Of a DNA stretch of 64,000 nucleotides, positions 1-9,700 are shown piece by piece; the first letter of the stretch is position 1; every line of letters starts with the position of its first letter. Origin of the DNA: DAITQM01 sp036832975. GTDB lineage: Bacteria; Pseudomonadota; Gammaproteobacteria; Xanthomonadales; Wenzhouxiangellaceae. The notes below the pieces were generated by a model. It worked only from the letters and a program-made list of their open reading frames with translations. It did not search any database and was not told the DNA's origin. The position numbers and the translations under genes are program-made. The stretch is from assembly GCA_036832975.1 (NCBI GenBank), contig DAITQM010000011.1:19896-83895 (forward strand), given 5' to 3'.

Positions 1-1
1 C

Positions 2-1279
2 CGAATGGATCTTCTGGTCACCGCCGCCGCCAATCTCGCCGAGGCGCGTGCCGCGCTGGCCCGCGAGCGCTTCGATGTCTGCCTGACAGATATGCGCCTG
101 CCGGACGGCAACGGCATCTCGCTGGTCCGCGAGATCAACCGGCACTACATCCACACCCCGGTGGCGATGCTCACCGCCTACGGTAAAGTCGAGGACGCGG
201 TCCAGGCGCTCAAATCCGGGGCGTTCGACTTCGTCTCCAAGCCGGTCAATCTGGAAATCCTGCGCAACCTGGTCAATACCGCGCTGAAGCTCAGACCAGC
301 CGGCCTGCAGGCCGATCGCGACATCGACCAGGATCTCCTCAAGCAAAAACTGGTCGGCCGCTCGCCGGCCATCGCCCAGGTGCGCGAAACGATCGCCCGC
401 CTGGCGCGCAACCAGGCGCCGATTTTGATCAGCGGCGACTCCGGCTCGGGCAAGGAACTGGCGGCGCGGCTGATCCACGACCTCGGGCCGCGCGCCGACG
501 GGCCTTTCGTCCCGGTCAACTGCGGCGCCATTCCATCGGAATTGATGGAAAGCGAGTTCTTCGGCCACCGCCGCGGCAGTTTCACTGGCGCCACCGCCGA
601 CAAAGAGGGCCTGTTCCAGGCGGCCAACGGCGGCACACTTTTTTTAGACGAGGTTGCCGATCTACCGCTGACGATGCAGGTCAAGCTGCTGCGCGCGATC
701 CAGGAGCGGACGGTCCGGCCGATCGGCGCGCGCCATGAAATCCCGGTCGATATCCGGCTGCTCAGCGCCAGTCACAAGCCGCTCAAACCGCTGGTCGAAA
801 GCGGCCAGTTTCGCTCCGACCTCTATTTCCGGATCAACGTGATCGAACTGGCGATGCCGCCGCTGCGCGATCGCCCCGAGGACATCGCGCCGCTCGCCCG
901 CCAGTTCCTGCAGCAGATCGCCGCCCAGTGGGGCGGCCCGCCGCGGACGCTCGGCGACGACGCCTTACAGGTGCTGCGCGCCCATTCGTTCCCCGGCAAT
1001 GTCCGCGAGCTGTACAACGTGATCCAACGCGCCGTGGCGCTCGGCGAGGGCGGCGTGATCGGCGCCGCCGATCTGCAGCTCGAAGCGACGCCGGTCGAAG
1101 TGCCGAGTATGCAGCCGGACGGCACCCAAAACCTCGACGACTATATGGAAAACGTCGAACGGCAATTGATCGAACAGGCGCTGAAAGAAGCGCGTTACAA
1201 CAAAACCGCCGCCGCCCGCCGCCTCGGCATCACTTTCCGCTCGTTGCGCTACAAGCTGCAGAAATACGGCTTGGAGTGA
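2..1279 (+). CDS. pilR: NtrC-family response regulator, PilR-like (5' end cut by the window)
   Basis: Sigma-54-dependent activator. The reading frame is open from base 2 and lacks roughly the first 20-25 residues of a receiver domain, so the true start lies outside the window. Counting from the first internal Met (base 5), the phospho-acceptor Asp is residue 29 in LTDMRLPDGNG. The AAA+ domain has Walker A GDSGSGKE near 144, the sigma-54 contact loop near 190 and Walker B LFLDE near 213. The contact loop reads GSFTGA rather than GAFTGA, the form known from PilR proteins. A Fis-type helix-turn-helix (NKTAAARRLGITFRSLRYKL) closes the protein. PilR with its sensor PilS activates type IV pilin transcription; a pilS gene would be expected upstream. 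The PilR assignment rests on the loop variant and overall similarity, so another NtrC-class regulator is possible. Confidence 0.85.
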   Translation, partial: RMDLLVTAAANLAEARAALARERFDVCLTDMRLPDGNGISLVREINRHYIHTPVAMLTAYGKVEDAVQALKSGAFDFVSKPVNLEILRNLVNTALKLRPAGLQADRDIDQDLLKQKLVGRSPAIAQVRETIARLARNQAPILISGDSGSGKELAARLIHDLGPRADGPFVPVNCGAIPSELMESEFFGHRRGSFTGATADKEGLFQAANGGTLFLDEVADLPLTMQVKLLRAIQERTVRPIGARHEIPVDIRLLSASHKPLKPLVESGQFRSDLYFRINVIELAMPPLRDRPEDIAPLARQFLQQIAAQWGGPPRTLGDDALQVLRAHSFPGNVRELYNVIQRAVALGEGGVIGAADLQLEATPVEVPSMQPDGTQNLDDYMENVERQLIEQALKEARYNKTAAARRLGITFRSLRYKLQKYGLE

Positions 1280-1312
1280 GGCCACATGGCGCCATCATGG
1301 CACCATCATGGC

Positions 1313-1371
1313 CCGAATCGGCCCATCCTGGGCCGCTCGGAGCACGCAAAGTCCGGCTCAGGTCCGGACTT
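1313..1371. repeat. Two-hairpin repeat, copy B1 (degenerate IS5-like end)
   Basis: Lies between the convergent pilR and rppH genes. Hairpin 1 is CGGCCC-ATCCT-GGGCCG (1319-1335) with an outer CCGA/TCGG pair; hairpin 2 is AAGTCCGG-7 nt-CCGGACTT (1349-1371). The same layout, with the loop ATCCT and the linker CACGCAAAGTCCGG, recurs at 48080 and 53506. It could serve as a bidirectional terminator here, but no T-tract is seen. Confidence 0.6.
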
Positions 1372-1385
1372 CGCTTCGCTTGGGT

Positions 1386-1853
1386 TCACATCAACTGCGC
1401 CAGATAATGCAGGGCGCGGCGGTAGACGCCGCGTTTGAAAGGGACGACGTGGTGCAACGGATACCAGTAATCGACCCAGCGGAATTCGGCGAACTCGGCC
1501 GGCGTCGAGCGGTCGAGGTGGAACAGTTCGTCGCTGCCGGTAAAGCGCAAAAGAAACCAGATTTGCTTTTGACCAATGCACAGCGGGTGCTGGTGATGGC
1601 GCTGGAAACGTTTGGGCAGCCGGTAGCGCAACCAGTGGGGAGTGCGGCCGACGATCTCGACGCACGCGGCGCCCAGCCCGGTTTCCTCCTGCAACTCGCG
1701 GTACATCGCACCTTCCGGCGTCTCGCCGGGGCGGATGCCGCCCTGCGGAAACTGCCAACCTGGATCGCGCACCCGGCGCGCCCAGAAGACGCGCTGATCG
1801 GGGCGCTGGATGACGATCGCGACATTGTGCCGGTATCCTTCGCTGTCAATCAT
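1386..1853 (-). CDS. rppH: RNA pyrophosphohydrolase RppH
   Basis: Nudix hydrolase of 155 residues that removes pyrophosphate from the 5' end of mRNAs and so starts decay. The Nudix box lies at residues 38-60: GGIRPGETPEGA followed by RELQEETGL, with all catalytic Glu/Arg/Gly positions present. The N-terminus (MIDSEGYRHNVAIV) and the FWARR...GWQFPQGG stretch are typical of RppH, as is the length. The open frame extends far upstream, but the ATG at 1853 gives the family start. It diverges from the ABC permease gene with only 31 bp between the two start codons, so the two promoters must overlap or reach into the coding regions. Confidence 0.92.
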   Translation of the reverse strand: MIDSEGYRHNVAIVIQRPDQRVFWARRVRDPGWQFPQGGIRPGETPEGAMYRELQEETGLGAACVEIVGRTPHWLRYRLPKRFQRHHQHPLCIGQKQIWFLLRFTGSDELFHLDRSTPAEFAEFRWVDYWYPLHHVVPFKRGVYRRALHYLAQLM

Positions 1854-1884
1854 CACTGGCCGTCGGTTGAGTAATATCTTGAGT

Positions 1885-2880
1885 ATGGTAACGAATCCTC
1901 GACACCGCTTCTCGCGCCGCGTCGCTTTCTTCACGCTGTTGCTGACCGCCAGCGGGCTCGCCGTGATTCTCGCCCTCGCCCTGGGCAGCGTGACGGCCGG
2001 CGGCGACTCCATCTGGTCTGCCTGGCACCAGCCGGAACATCCGCTGCACGACATCTTGTGGCGGGTGCGCGCGCCGCGCGTCGGCGCCGCCTGGTTGACC
2101 GGGGCGTTGCTGGCGCTCGCCGGCGTATTGATGCAGGTGCTACTGCGCAATCCGCTGGCCGACCCATACATTCTCGGCGCCAGCGGCGGCGCCGCCTGCT
2201 TCGCGCTGTTGGCAATGAGCTTCGCGCCGGCCCTGCCGGTGCCGTTTGCGGCGTTTGCCGGGGCGTTGGCGACGACAATACTGGTCTTCGTCCTGGCCCG
2301 CGGGCACGGCCCGTGGAACGGCACCCGGCTGCTGCTCACCGGGGTGATGGTCGCCGCGGCATGGGGGGCGCTGATCAGCCTGTTGCTGAGCCTCGGCCCC
2401 GAAGCGCGGCTGCGCGGCATGCTGTTCTGGCTGATGGGCGATCTGAGCTGGGCGGCAACGGCGCCGTGGATGTGGCTGGTCTTTGCCGTTCTGCTCGGCG
2501 TGCTGACCTGGATGGCGCGCGCCCTGAACGTCATGGTGCTCGGCGAAACACACGCCGCCCTGCTCGGCGAGGAACCGGTGCGGCTCGCCTGGTCGATCTA
2601 TGTCGCCGCCTCCCTGGCCACGGCCCTGGCGGTGACGATCGGCGGGGCGATCGGCTTCGTCGGCCTGCTCGCACCGCACCTGATGCGGCTGGCCGGCGGC
2701 GCCGACCACCGCTTGCTGCTGCCGGCGTCAGCCTTGTTCGGCGGGCTGTTCCTGACCCTCGCCGACCTGGCGGCGCGGACCGTCGTCGCGCCGCGGCAAC
2801 TGCCGGTCGGGGTCGTCACCGCATTGCTCGGCGCACCGCTGTTTATCGTTTTGCTCTACCGCAACGCGAGCCGCGGATGA
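1885..2880 (+). CDS. FecCD/BtuC-type ABC transporter permease
   Basis: Inner-membrane permease of 331 residues with about nine to ten predicted hydrophobic helices, of the family that imports vitamin B12, haem or ferric siderophores. Family hallmarks are the N-terminal RAPRVGAAWLTGALLALAG, NPLADPYILGASGGA, and the late GAIGFVGLLAPHLMR, which is the cytoplasmic coupling helix region. I chose the ATG at 1885 over an in-frame ATG at 1810 because it starts just before the first membrane helix and leaves the rppH start free. The gene overlaps the ATPase gene by ATGA. No periplasmic binding protein is encoded nearby. BtuC is plausible because a riboswitch-controlled btuB sits 54 kb away, but the sequence alone does not settle the substrate. 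Confidence 0.85.
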   Translation: MVTNPRHRFSRRVAFFTLLLTASGLAVILALALGSVTAGGDSIWSAWHQPEHPLHDILWRVRAPRVGAAWLTGALLALAGVLMQVLLRNPLADPYILGASGGAACFALLAMSFAPALPVPFAAFAGALATTILVFVLARGHGPWNGTRLLLTGVMVAAAWGALISLLLSLGPEARLRGMLFWLMGDLSWAATAPWMWLVFAVLLGVLTWMARALNVMVLGETHAALLGEEPVRLAWSIYVAASLATALAVTIGGAIGFVGLLAPHLMRLAGGADHRLLLPASALFGGLFLTLADLAARTVVAPRQLPVGVVTALLGAPLFIVLLYRNASRG

Positions 2881-3746
2881 ACCGCGATATCGGCCCTCCC
2901 CCCCCGCCGGCGCTCGCCTGCCGCCGGCTCGAGTTGTGCCGCGGCGGGCGGACCCTGGTCAGCGGCCTCGACTTCGACCTCCACGCCGGTGAAGTGTGGG
3001 GCGTGCTCGGCCCCAATGGGGCCGGCAAAACAACGTTACTTGAAACCCTGGCCGGCCTGGCCCGACCGCAAAGCGGCACCGTCTTGTTGGATGGCGAGCC
3101 GCTCTCGGCCTTGCCGCGCAAAACCATCGCCCGCCGGCTCGGCATGCTGCCGCAGCGGCTGCCCGCGGCCTTCGACGCCACGGTACTGGAGGCGGTGCTG
3201 ATCGGCCGCCATCCGCACCTCAAACCGTGGCAAATGGAAGGGGCGCGCGATTTCGCGTTGGCCCGCCTGGCGCTGCGCCGTACCGGGCTGGCGCCGCTCG
3301 CCGCCCGCCCGGTGCGCACCCTGTCGGGCGGCGAAGCCCGGCGCCTGGCATTTGCTGCGTTGCTCGTCCAGACACCGCGCCTTTTGCTGCTCGACGAACC
3401 GACCAACCACCTCGACCTGCCGCACCAGCAGCAATTGCTCGACTGCGTCCGCCACGCGACGGGCCGCGGCGCGGCGGCGATCCTCGCGACCCACGACGTC
3501 AATCTCGCCGCCGCCTTCTGCGACCGGATCCTGTTGCTTTTCGGCGACGGCGAAACCCGCGCGGGAGAGCGCGACGCCCTGCTCGAGGCACCGCAACTCA
3601 GCCGGCTATACGGCTGCCCGCTGCACGCCGTGACGATCGCCGGCCGGCGCTGGTTCATGCCGCTCGCCCGGCTGCCAGCGCCCGGTAGCGCCGGCCGAGA
3701 CGCAGCACCAGCCAGGTCCACAGAAACAAAACGGGCAACAGGCTGA
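2877..3746 (+). CDS. ABC transporter ATP-binding protein (BtuD/FecE type)
   Basis: ATPase subunit of 289 residues partnering the permease just upstream; the ATG at 2877 overlaps the permease stop. Walker A GPNGAGKT is at residues 45-52, the Q-loop lies in GMLPQRLP, the signature LSGGEARR starts near 148, Walker B LLLLDEPTNHLD near 169, and the switch His in LATHDVN near 205. GRHPHLKPWQ between Q-loop and signature is typical of the B12/siderophore class. The last 30 or so residues run antisense into the 3' end of the downstream carrier gene, a convergent coding overlap of 92 bp. The tail of the protein is polar and low in conservation. Confidence 0.86.
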   Translation: MNRDIGPPPPPALACRRLELCRGGRTLVSGLDFDLHAGEVWGVLGPNGAGKTTLLETLAGLARPQSGTVLLDGEPLSALPRKTIARRLGMLPQRLPAAFDATVLEAVLIGRHPHLKPWQMEGARDFALARLALRRTGLAPLAARPVRTLSGGEARRLAFAALLVQTPRLLLLDEPTNHLDLPHQQQLLDCVRHATGRGAAAILATHDVNLAAAFCDRILLLFGDGETRAGERDALLEAPQLSRLYGCPLHAVTIAGRRWFMPLARLPAPGSAGRDAAPARSTETKRATG

Positions 3747-4953
3747 AGACCAACTGGCTCTTGTCGAGGCCGGCGGCGACCAACCCCCAGAACAACCAAC
3801 CGGCGGCCACGTCGCTGCCGCGATAGACCACGGTATCGATGAAATTCTTGCTTTTGTATTTGTTGATCCGATCGACCGGCGTAAACAGCATCTCCTTCGC
3901 CGGACCGATCAAGCCGTAATTCATCGCCCGCTGCCCGATCTGCACGACGATCACGACGAGCAGCGCCGGCAGGGCACCGAGCACGCCGAAGCCGAGCAGC
4001 AGAAGCACGGGCACGACGGCCAGCGTCGCCGCCATGCCGAAGCGCTTGATCAAGCGCACCGTGACCAGCGCCTGCAACAACAGCGCCAGGACGTTGACGG
4101 TGAAATCGATATGGCCAAAAATTTGGGTCTGGGCGACGAAATCGCCGGTCGATTCGGCGACCAGAACGGCGCGCAGGTTGTAGAGAAAACCGGCGACGAT
4201 GTTGTGCAGCAGCATCAGGCCGGCGATCAGCAACAGATACGGCGAAGCCAGCAGGCGACGCACCCCGTCGAGCACGCCGCCAGCCAGTGCCTCCCGATCT
4301 TCGGCGCGTTGCACCGCGTCGTGTTCGATGCTGTAGCGGCGTAGCCGGTAAACGCAAAACGTTGCCGCAAGCAGCATAGCGGCGGTCACTAACAGCAGAT
4401 TGGCGACGCCGATGAGCGGCGCCAGGTAAACCGTCAGCCACGGCCCGGCGATCGCCCCGCTGCTGCCGCCGGCGGCGATCACACCGAACAGGCGGCGAGC
4501 CTGGAGGGTGGTGAACAGATCGACCATGAAGCTCCAGAACACCGAGACGACGAACAGATTGAAGACGCTGAGCCAGACGAAAAACGCCCGGCTCAGCGCC
4601 GGACCGGCGAACTGCCGCTGAAACAGCAGATAAAACAACACGAGGTGGGCGGCGAAAAACAGATAAACGACCGGCAGGAAAACGCGCCGCGGAAACCGGC
4701 CGACCAGCCAGCCGTAAAGCGGCGTCATCGCCAGCATCACAATAAAGGTGGCGGTAAACAGCCACGGGATGTTTTCGACGCCGCCCGCTACGGCCATCGC
4801 CTCGCGCACCGGGCGCAGCATGAAATAGCCGCCGAGCAAGCAGAAAAAATAGACGAAAGAGTATGCCACCGGCGGCCATTCGTCACGGCCGACGAGGGTC
4901 AGCGGTTTCAACCAAAGGATCGGATCGCGCGGCGCATCGACGGCGGCGGACAT
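3655..4953 (-). CDS. Major-facilitator carrier related to NTP/NDP exchange transporters (TlcC/Npt-like)
   Basis: Integral membrane protein of 432 residues with about twelve hydrophobic helices. The N-terminal GGYFMLRPVREAM segment and the RLFGVIAAGGSSGAIAGP loop resemble the ATP:ADP antiporter (COG3202) family and its bacterial relatives. In obligate intracellular bacteria these carriers exchange host ATP for ADP; in free-living proteobacteria related proteins exist and their substrates are largely unknown. The conserved GPAKEMLFTPVDRINKYKSKNFIDT stretch (residues about 340-365) also fits the family. The start is the ATG at 4953. Substrate assignment is inference; confidence is in the family only. 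Confidence 0.75.
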   Translation of the reverse strand: MSAAVDAPRDPILWLKPLTLVGRDEWPPVAYSFVYFFCLLGGYFMLRPVREAMAVAGGVENIPWLFTATFIVMLAMTPLYGWLVGRFPRRVFLPVVYLFFAAHLVLFYLLFQRQFAGPALSRAFFVWLSVFNLFVVSVFWSFMVDLFTTLQARRLFGVIAAGGSSGAIAGPWLTVYLAPLIGVANLLLVTAAMLLAATFCVYRLRRYSIEHDAVQRAEDREALAGGVLDGVRRLLASPYLLLIAGLMLLHNIVAGFLYNLRAVLVAESTGDFVAQTQIFGHIDFTVNVLALLLQALVTVRLIKRFGMAATLAVVPVLLLLGFGVLGALPALLVVIVVQIGQRAMNYGLIGPAKEMLFTPVDRINKYKSKNFIDTVVYRGSDVAAGWLFWGLVAAGLDKSQLVFSLLPVLFLWTWLVLRLGRRYRALAAGRAA

Positions 4954-5064
4954 GGCAGGCGGCTCACGGCAAAGGGCCGCGGCGCATGGTAGCAGAACGA
5001 GCCGGCGTCAGTGCCTGGTTATGACTGATACAGAACGCGATCGCCCGCCGGAATCGATCGCCAT

Positions 5065-5107
5065 TTGCATCATATTTCTGGGCGGGGTAAACTGTCATTG
5101 TCAGACA
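5065..5107 (+). promoter_or_regulatory. Predicted sigma-70 promoter and small palindrome before the toxin-antitoxin pair
   Basis: TTGCAT at 5065-5070 and TAAACT at 5088-5093 are separated by 17 bp. Just downstream, TGTCAGACA (5099-5107) is a short palindrome within the untranslated leader. Ribbon-helix-helix antitoxins usually repress their own operon by binding such sites, so this may be the operator. No experimental support is visible. Confidence 0.4.
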
Positions 5108-5127
5108 TGTAATACAGAACCAACCCG

Positions 5128-5340
5128 ATGCTCGCCATCCGTTTACCGAAAGAAATCGAGGAGCGATTAACCCGGCTCGCAGCCCAGACCGGGCGTACCA
5201 AATCTTATTACGCGCGCGAGGCGATCGCGGCACATTTGGAAGATCTGGAAGATCGATATTTGGCAATGCACCGTCTGGAACATCCCACCCGGCGTTGGAC
5301 GATGGAAGAAATGGAGCAGGGGCTTGATCTGGAAGGTTGA
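5128..5340 (+). CDS. Ribbon-helix-helix antitoxin (RelB/StbD-like)
   Basis: Small protein of 70 residues. The N-terminal MLAIRLPKEIEERLTRLA followed by GRTKSYYAREAIAAHLED is the beta-strand plus two helices of the MetJ/Arc fold used for DNA binding. The acidic C-terminal half (EDLEDRYLAM...MEEMEQGLDLEG) is the likely toxin-binding tail. It overlaps the following RelE-type gene by 17 bp, so the two are translationally coupled, the usual arrangement of type II toxin-antitoxin pairs. The antitoxin should neutralise the toxin and repress the operon. Confidence 0.85.
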   Translation: MLAIRLPKEIEERLTRLAAQTGRTKSYYAREAIAAHLEDLEDRYLAMHRLEHPTRRWTMEEMEQGLDLEG

Positions 5341-5590
5341 ATGGGATGATCGTGCCGCCAAAGAATTACGCCGCCTGAGCGTCGAGGTTCAGCAGAAAAT
5401 CCTGCGTTTTTTTCGTACTCGAATTTCCGTACCTGAAAACCCCCGCCGGTTCGGCAGAGCGCTGTCCCGCGAGTTACATGGCCTCTGGCGTTACCGGTTG
5501 GGCGATTACCGGATGATCTGCCGGATTGAACAAGACCGAATGGTTGTGTTGGTGGTACGGGTTGGTCATCGCAGCCACGTTTATAGATAA
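5324..5590 (+). CDS. RelE/ParE-superfamily toxin
   Basis: Protein of 88 residues beginning at a TTG codon (5324) preceded by GGAGCAGGGG inside the antitoxin gene. The start MIWKVEWDDRAAKELRRL matches the usual N-terminus of RelE toxins; no ATG start gives that alignment. The core GLWRYRLGDYRMICRIEQD and the final VLVVRVGHRSHVY contain the Arg/Tyr positions used by RelE for cleavage of mRNA in the ribosomal A site. A rare start codon within the antitoxin frame would keep the toxin level below that of the antitoxin. The closest family is RelE of the RelBE/StbDE group. Confidence 0.88.
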   Translation: MIWKVEWDDRAAKELRRLSVEVQQKILRFFRTRISVPENPRRFGRALSRELHGLWRYRLGDYRMICRIEQDRMVVLVVRVGHRSHVYR

Positions 5591-5662
5591 CGACCGGCTA
5601 TCTTCCCGCCGCCCACATCCAAACCCCGACAGCCGCTTCAGGCGGCGAAGCATCGAGGTTGT

Positions 5663-6751
5663 TCAGCCCTCGACCACCTGCACGCTCTGCCCGGGGCGGA
5701 GGCGTTCGTTGCCGCGGATGATGACCTGGCTGCCCGCGGTGAGATCGCCGAGGACTTCGATGCGCTCTTCGTTGCCGATGCCGGTGGTCACATCGACGCG
5801 GCGGGCGGTCATGTCCTCGCCGACGACGAAGACCGCGATGCCGTCGCCACGCAGGACCAGCGCGTCGCGCGGCACCGACAGCACTTCGCGCTGGCCGGCG
5901 ACCGGGATCGCGAGGCGCACGGTCTGGCCGGCGGCATAGGCGCCGGGCGGGACGTCAAGGCGCAATTCAAACACGTGCGTCGCCTCATCGCCGAGCGCGA
6001 CCACGGTGCGCACCCGGCCTTCACCGCGCACCGCGCCGGCTTGGACCGGCAGGTACAGGCCGTCACTGACGAACGGCAGATAATCGAGCGGCGGACGGGC
6101 GACGACTTCGAGGTGGTCGGGATCGACGATCCGCGCCACCGCCTCGCCGACCGCGACCCGCTCGCCCGGATTGCGCAAACGTTCGACGACCTTGCCGGCG
6201 AACGGGGCGCGGATCCGGGTGCGTTCGATCTGATCTTGGGTCTGCGCCAGGCGGCTTTCGGCGACTTTGAGTTCACTGGCGGCGATCCGGGCATCGGAAC
6301 GGGTCTGGGCCAGCGTGCTGGCGGCCGTCAGATGCCGTTCGCTGAGCTGCTCCTGGCGCTCGCTTTCGCCTTGCAGGTAGGCCAGCCGGGCGCGGGCCCG
6401 TTCGACCTCGGCGGCCAACTCGGCGGCGCGCAGGACCAGCGCGGTGTCTTCGATTCGGGCGATCTCGTCGCCGGCGGCCACCCGCGTCCCGACTTCGGCG
6501 ACCGACAGCAGGCGGCCTTCGACTTCCGCCGCCAGCCGGGCGTCGGCGCGGCTGATCACCGTGCCCGCGACCCAGGTCATCGGCGCCATCGACTCGATGC
6601 TCACCGGCGCCACGCGGACCGGAGCCGGCGGTTCCTGGGCCGCCGTCCCGACGGCCACCGTCAGCGCGGTGAGCAGCAAACCCGTGTTCCTCATCGCGCT
6701 CGCCGAACCGCCCGCGACCCGTCGGCCAGCGATGTCCTTCATCTTTCTCAT
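5663..6751 (-). CDS. RND efflux periplasmic adaptor (membrane fusion protein)
   Basis: HlyD/AcrA-type adaptor of 362 residues. A signal sequence covers the first 40 or so residues (hydrophobic TGLLLTALTVAVGTAA). It is followed by a split lipoyl domain (VEGRLLSVAEVGTRVAAGDEIARIED ... RIRAPFAGKVVERLRNPGERVAVGE), an alpha-helical hairpin of Glu/Ala/Gln-rich sequence (about residues 110-180), a beta-barrel and a membrane-proximal domain. The ATG at 6751 overlaps the stop of the pump gene by ATGA, which decides the start among several in-frame ATGs. The adaptor follows the pump, reversing the common order. No outer-membrane TolC-like gene is next to it. It should link the pump to an outer-membrane channel. 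Confidence 0.86.
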   Translation of the reverse strand: MRKMKDIAGRRVAGGSASAMRNTGLLLTALTVAVGTAAQEPPAPVRVAPVSIESMAPMTWVAGTVISRADARLAAEVEGRLLSVAEVGTRVAAGDEIARIEDTALVLRAAELAAEVERARARLAYLQGESERQEQLSERHLTAASTLAQTRSDARIAASELKVAESRLAQTQDQIERTRIRAPFAGKVVERLRNPGERVAVGEAVARIVDPDHLEVVARPPLDYLPFVSDGLYLPVQAGAVRGEGRVRTVVALGDEATHVFELRLDVPPGAYAAGQTVRLAIPVAGQREVLSVPRDALVLRGDGIAVFVVGEDMTARRVDVTTGIGNEERIEVLGDLTAGSQVIIRGNERLRPGQSVQVVEG

Positions 6752-9700
6752 TTCACCACCGTTCCGATCGCCGCCGCCGGCGAGAAGGTGCGCCGCCTGG
6801 CAAGGGTGGCCTCGCCAAGGCGCAATAGACTGGGCAGCAGAATCAACGTAAACACCGTACTCAACAGCATGCCGCCGACGATCACCGCCGCCAGGCCGCG
6901 GTACAACTCGCTGCCCGAGCCCGGCAGCAACCATAACGGCAACATGCCGAAGACGCTGGTCAAGGTACTCATCAGGATCGGCCTGAGGCGCAACTGGACC
7001 GCCGAATGCACCGCCGCCGCCCGCGCCAGCCCCTCTTCCCGTTCGCCCTGGCGGGCGCGATAGACCAGCAAAATGGCATTGTTAACAACCAGGCCGAGCA
7101 AAATCACAAATCCGATCATCGTCATCAAATCGAGCGGTTGCGGTGTAAAAAGCGCGGTCAGGCGCAACACGACAAGCCCACCGACGGCGGCCATCGGGAT
7201 CGTAGTCATCACCAGCAAGCTGTCGCGGAAAGACTGGAACAGAGCACTGATCAAAAGATATAAGATCACCATCGCCAAAATAAAACTGCCCGACATCGAG
7301 CGCAGCGCTTCGCTGAGCGCCTCGGCCGTACCGCGGAACAGAATGCTGCCGTCTTCCGGCAAGGCGGTGCGGATCTGCGGTACGACATCGCGTTCGATGG
7401 TTTTCAGTACGTCCTCCAACGCCAGGCCGGCCGGCGGTGTGACTTGCAGCGTAATCGTCCGCCGCCGATCGACGCGGCGGATCTGGTTGGGGCCGGCGGT
7501 GCGGGTCAGGCGGGTCAACTCGCCGAGCGTCTGGATTTCGCCGCTCGGCGTCGCCAGCGGGATCGCCGCCAATTCCTCGGGCGTGCGCCATTCATCGGCG
7601 CGCAAGACGATATTCATCCGCCGGTTGCCGTCGAAATACTCGCCGACGAACGCCCCGTCGCCGAGGGCCCGAACCACGGTACCCATCCGCACCCGGTTCC
7701 AGCCGACTTCGGCGATGCGCCGGTCATCGGGGATCAACCGGATTTCGGGTTCGGCCATTTCGAGCGCCGGCTGCGGCTGGACCTGGACACCGGGCAACGC
7801 CTGGCGCAACGCCTCGAATCCGCGAGTGGCGGCGGCCAGAAGTTGGGGGTAATCGGCGCTGCCCAGATCGACATCGATCCGCCGCCCGCCGCGACCCCCG
7901 AAAATCGGCGCCCGGCTGACTCCGCCGAAAGTGTCGGGAAAACCAGTGATTGCATCCTGGTTCAACACTTCCAACATCCGCTCGACCTCGCCGTCGTCAG
8001 CGGCGCGGGCGCCGATAAACGCGCCGCTGCCGAAAAAGCCGAGAAACGTGTTGCGAATCTTCGGCTCGCGCTCGCCGTCGAGATAAGGCCGGAGCCGGTC
8101 GTTGATGACTTCGACGATTTCGTGCTCGGCGGCCTCCATGCCGGTACCCGGCGGGGTGACCAGAAAACCGAAAACGAAATTGCGCTTGCCCTCGGGCAAA
8201 TAGTCGGTTGCCGGCATCAAAAGCAAGGCGAACAGCAGCGGGCCGAGCGTCAGACCGGCGATCCAGGCGAAACGCTGGCGGGGCGTCGCGGTCAAGCGCA
8301 TCACGCCGTCGGCGATGCGCCGCCAGGTATCGGCGTTACGGTCCTTGAGGCCGCTGCCGCCGAGTAGCCGACCGGCCGCCGCCGGCAGCACTGTGATCGC
8401 GACGATCAGCGAGGCGATGATCGCCGCCGAAATAGTCAGTGCCAGGTCGCTGAACAACTGGCCGGCTTCGTCGCGCAAAAAGATCACCGGCAGGAAAATC
8501 GCCACCGTCGTCGCAGTCGAAGCGACCAGCGCCCCCCACACCTGATCGACGCCGGTCTTCGCCGCCGCTGCGGGTTCACGACCCGCCTCGCGCAGCCGGA
8601 CGATATTTTCAAGGACGACGATCGCCGCGTCGAGCACCATGCCGATGGCGAACGCCAGGCCGGCGAGCGAAATGATGTTCAGCGTCCGGCCGAGGGCGTT
8701 CATCACGATGAACGAGGCGAACAGGCACAGCGGGATCGCCAGCGCCACGACCAGCGTCGCGCGCAACTTGCGCAGGAACCACCACAACACGCCGACGGCA
8801 AGGATGACGCCGATGAGCAAATTATTGCGCACCATGCTGATCGCCGCGCGGATATAGATCGAGTTGTCGGACGACTGCGTGATCTTGAGGCCGCGCGGCT
8901 TCAGCTCGGTGCGTTCGAGTTCAGCCACCGTGCGCTTGAGTTCGCTCATGATCTGAAGGACATTGGCGCCGCTTTCGGCGACCACATTGATGGCGATCGA
9001 CGGCCCGCCGTTTTGCGTGAACACCGCGCCGCGATCCTGCATCGCCCGTTCGACGCGCGCCAGATCGCGCAGCCGCACCGGCCGGCCCTGGCGCCAGTCG
9101 AGCACGAGGTCGCCGAGTTCGGCGGCATCCAGCTTGCCGGCGAAACGCACGGTGTATTGCCGGCGCCCGACCTCATTGAAGCCGGCCGAGACATCCTGGT
9201 TGCTGCCCACCTGATCGCCGATCGTACTGAGATCGACGCCCAGCGACGCGGCGCGGTACGGGTCGAACGTGATCCGAATCTCCTCGCCGCGGCCGCCGAA
9301 CACCCGCGACGAGGCGACACCCGCGATGCGCTCGAACCGCGGCCGGATCACCTCCTCGACGAAATCCTGGTAGCCGACGATCTCCCGGTCGTTGCCGGGC
9401 AGCGTCTGGATCGCGAACCAGGCGATCGAATCGCCGCGGTTGTCGCTGCCCAGACGCACCGTCGGCTCGGTGACATCGACCGGGTAACGCGGTACCTGGT
9501 TGAGCCGGTTCAGCACCTCGATCAGCGCCCGGTTCATGTCGGCTTCGAGATCGAATTCGAGGTTGATCGAGCCTTCACCCTGCGCCGCGGTCGAGGTCAT
9601 CCGGCGCAGTCCCGGGATGCCGCGCAGCATGTTCTCTTGCGGTTCGATGATCTCCGCCTCGACTTCCTGCGGCGCCGCGGCACGCCACCCGGTGTTGACC

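Noticed and set aside
928..1407. Arg-rich open frame antisense or out of frame with pilR
   Set aside because: High-GC shadow frame; the composition (runs of Arg, Pro, Ala) and overlap with a well-supported gene show that it is not coding.
2058..2876. Long upstream extension of the ABC ATPase frame
   Set aside because: The extension reads through the permease gene in another frame and is Arg/Ala-rich; the homologous protein begins at 2877.
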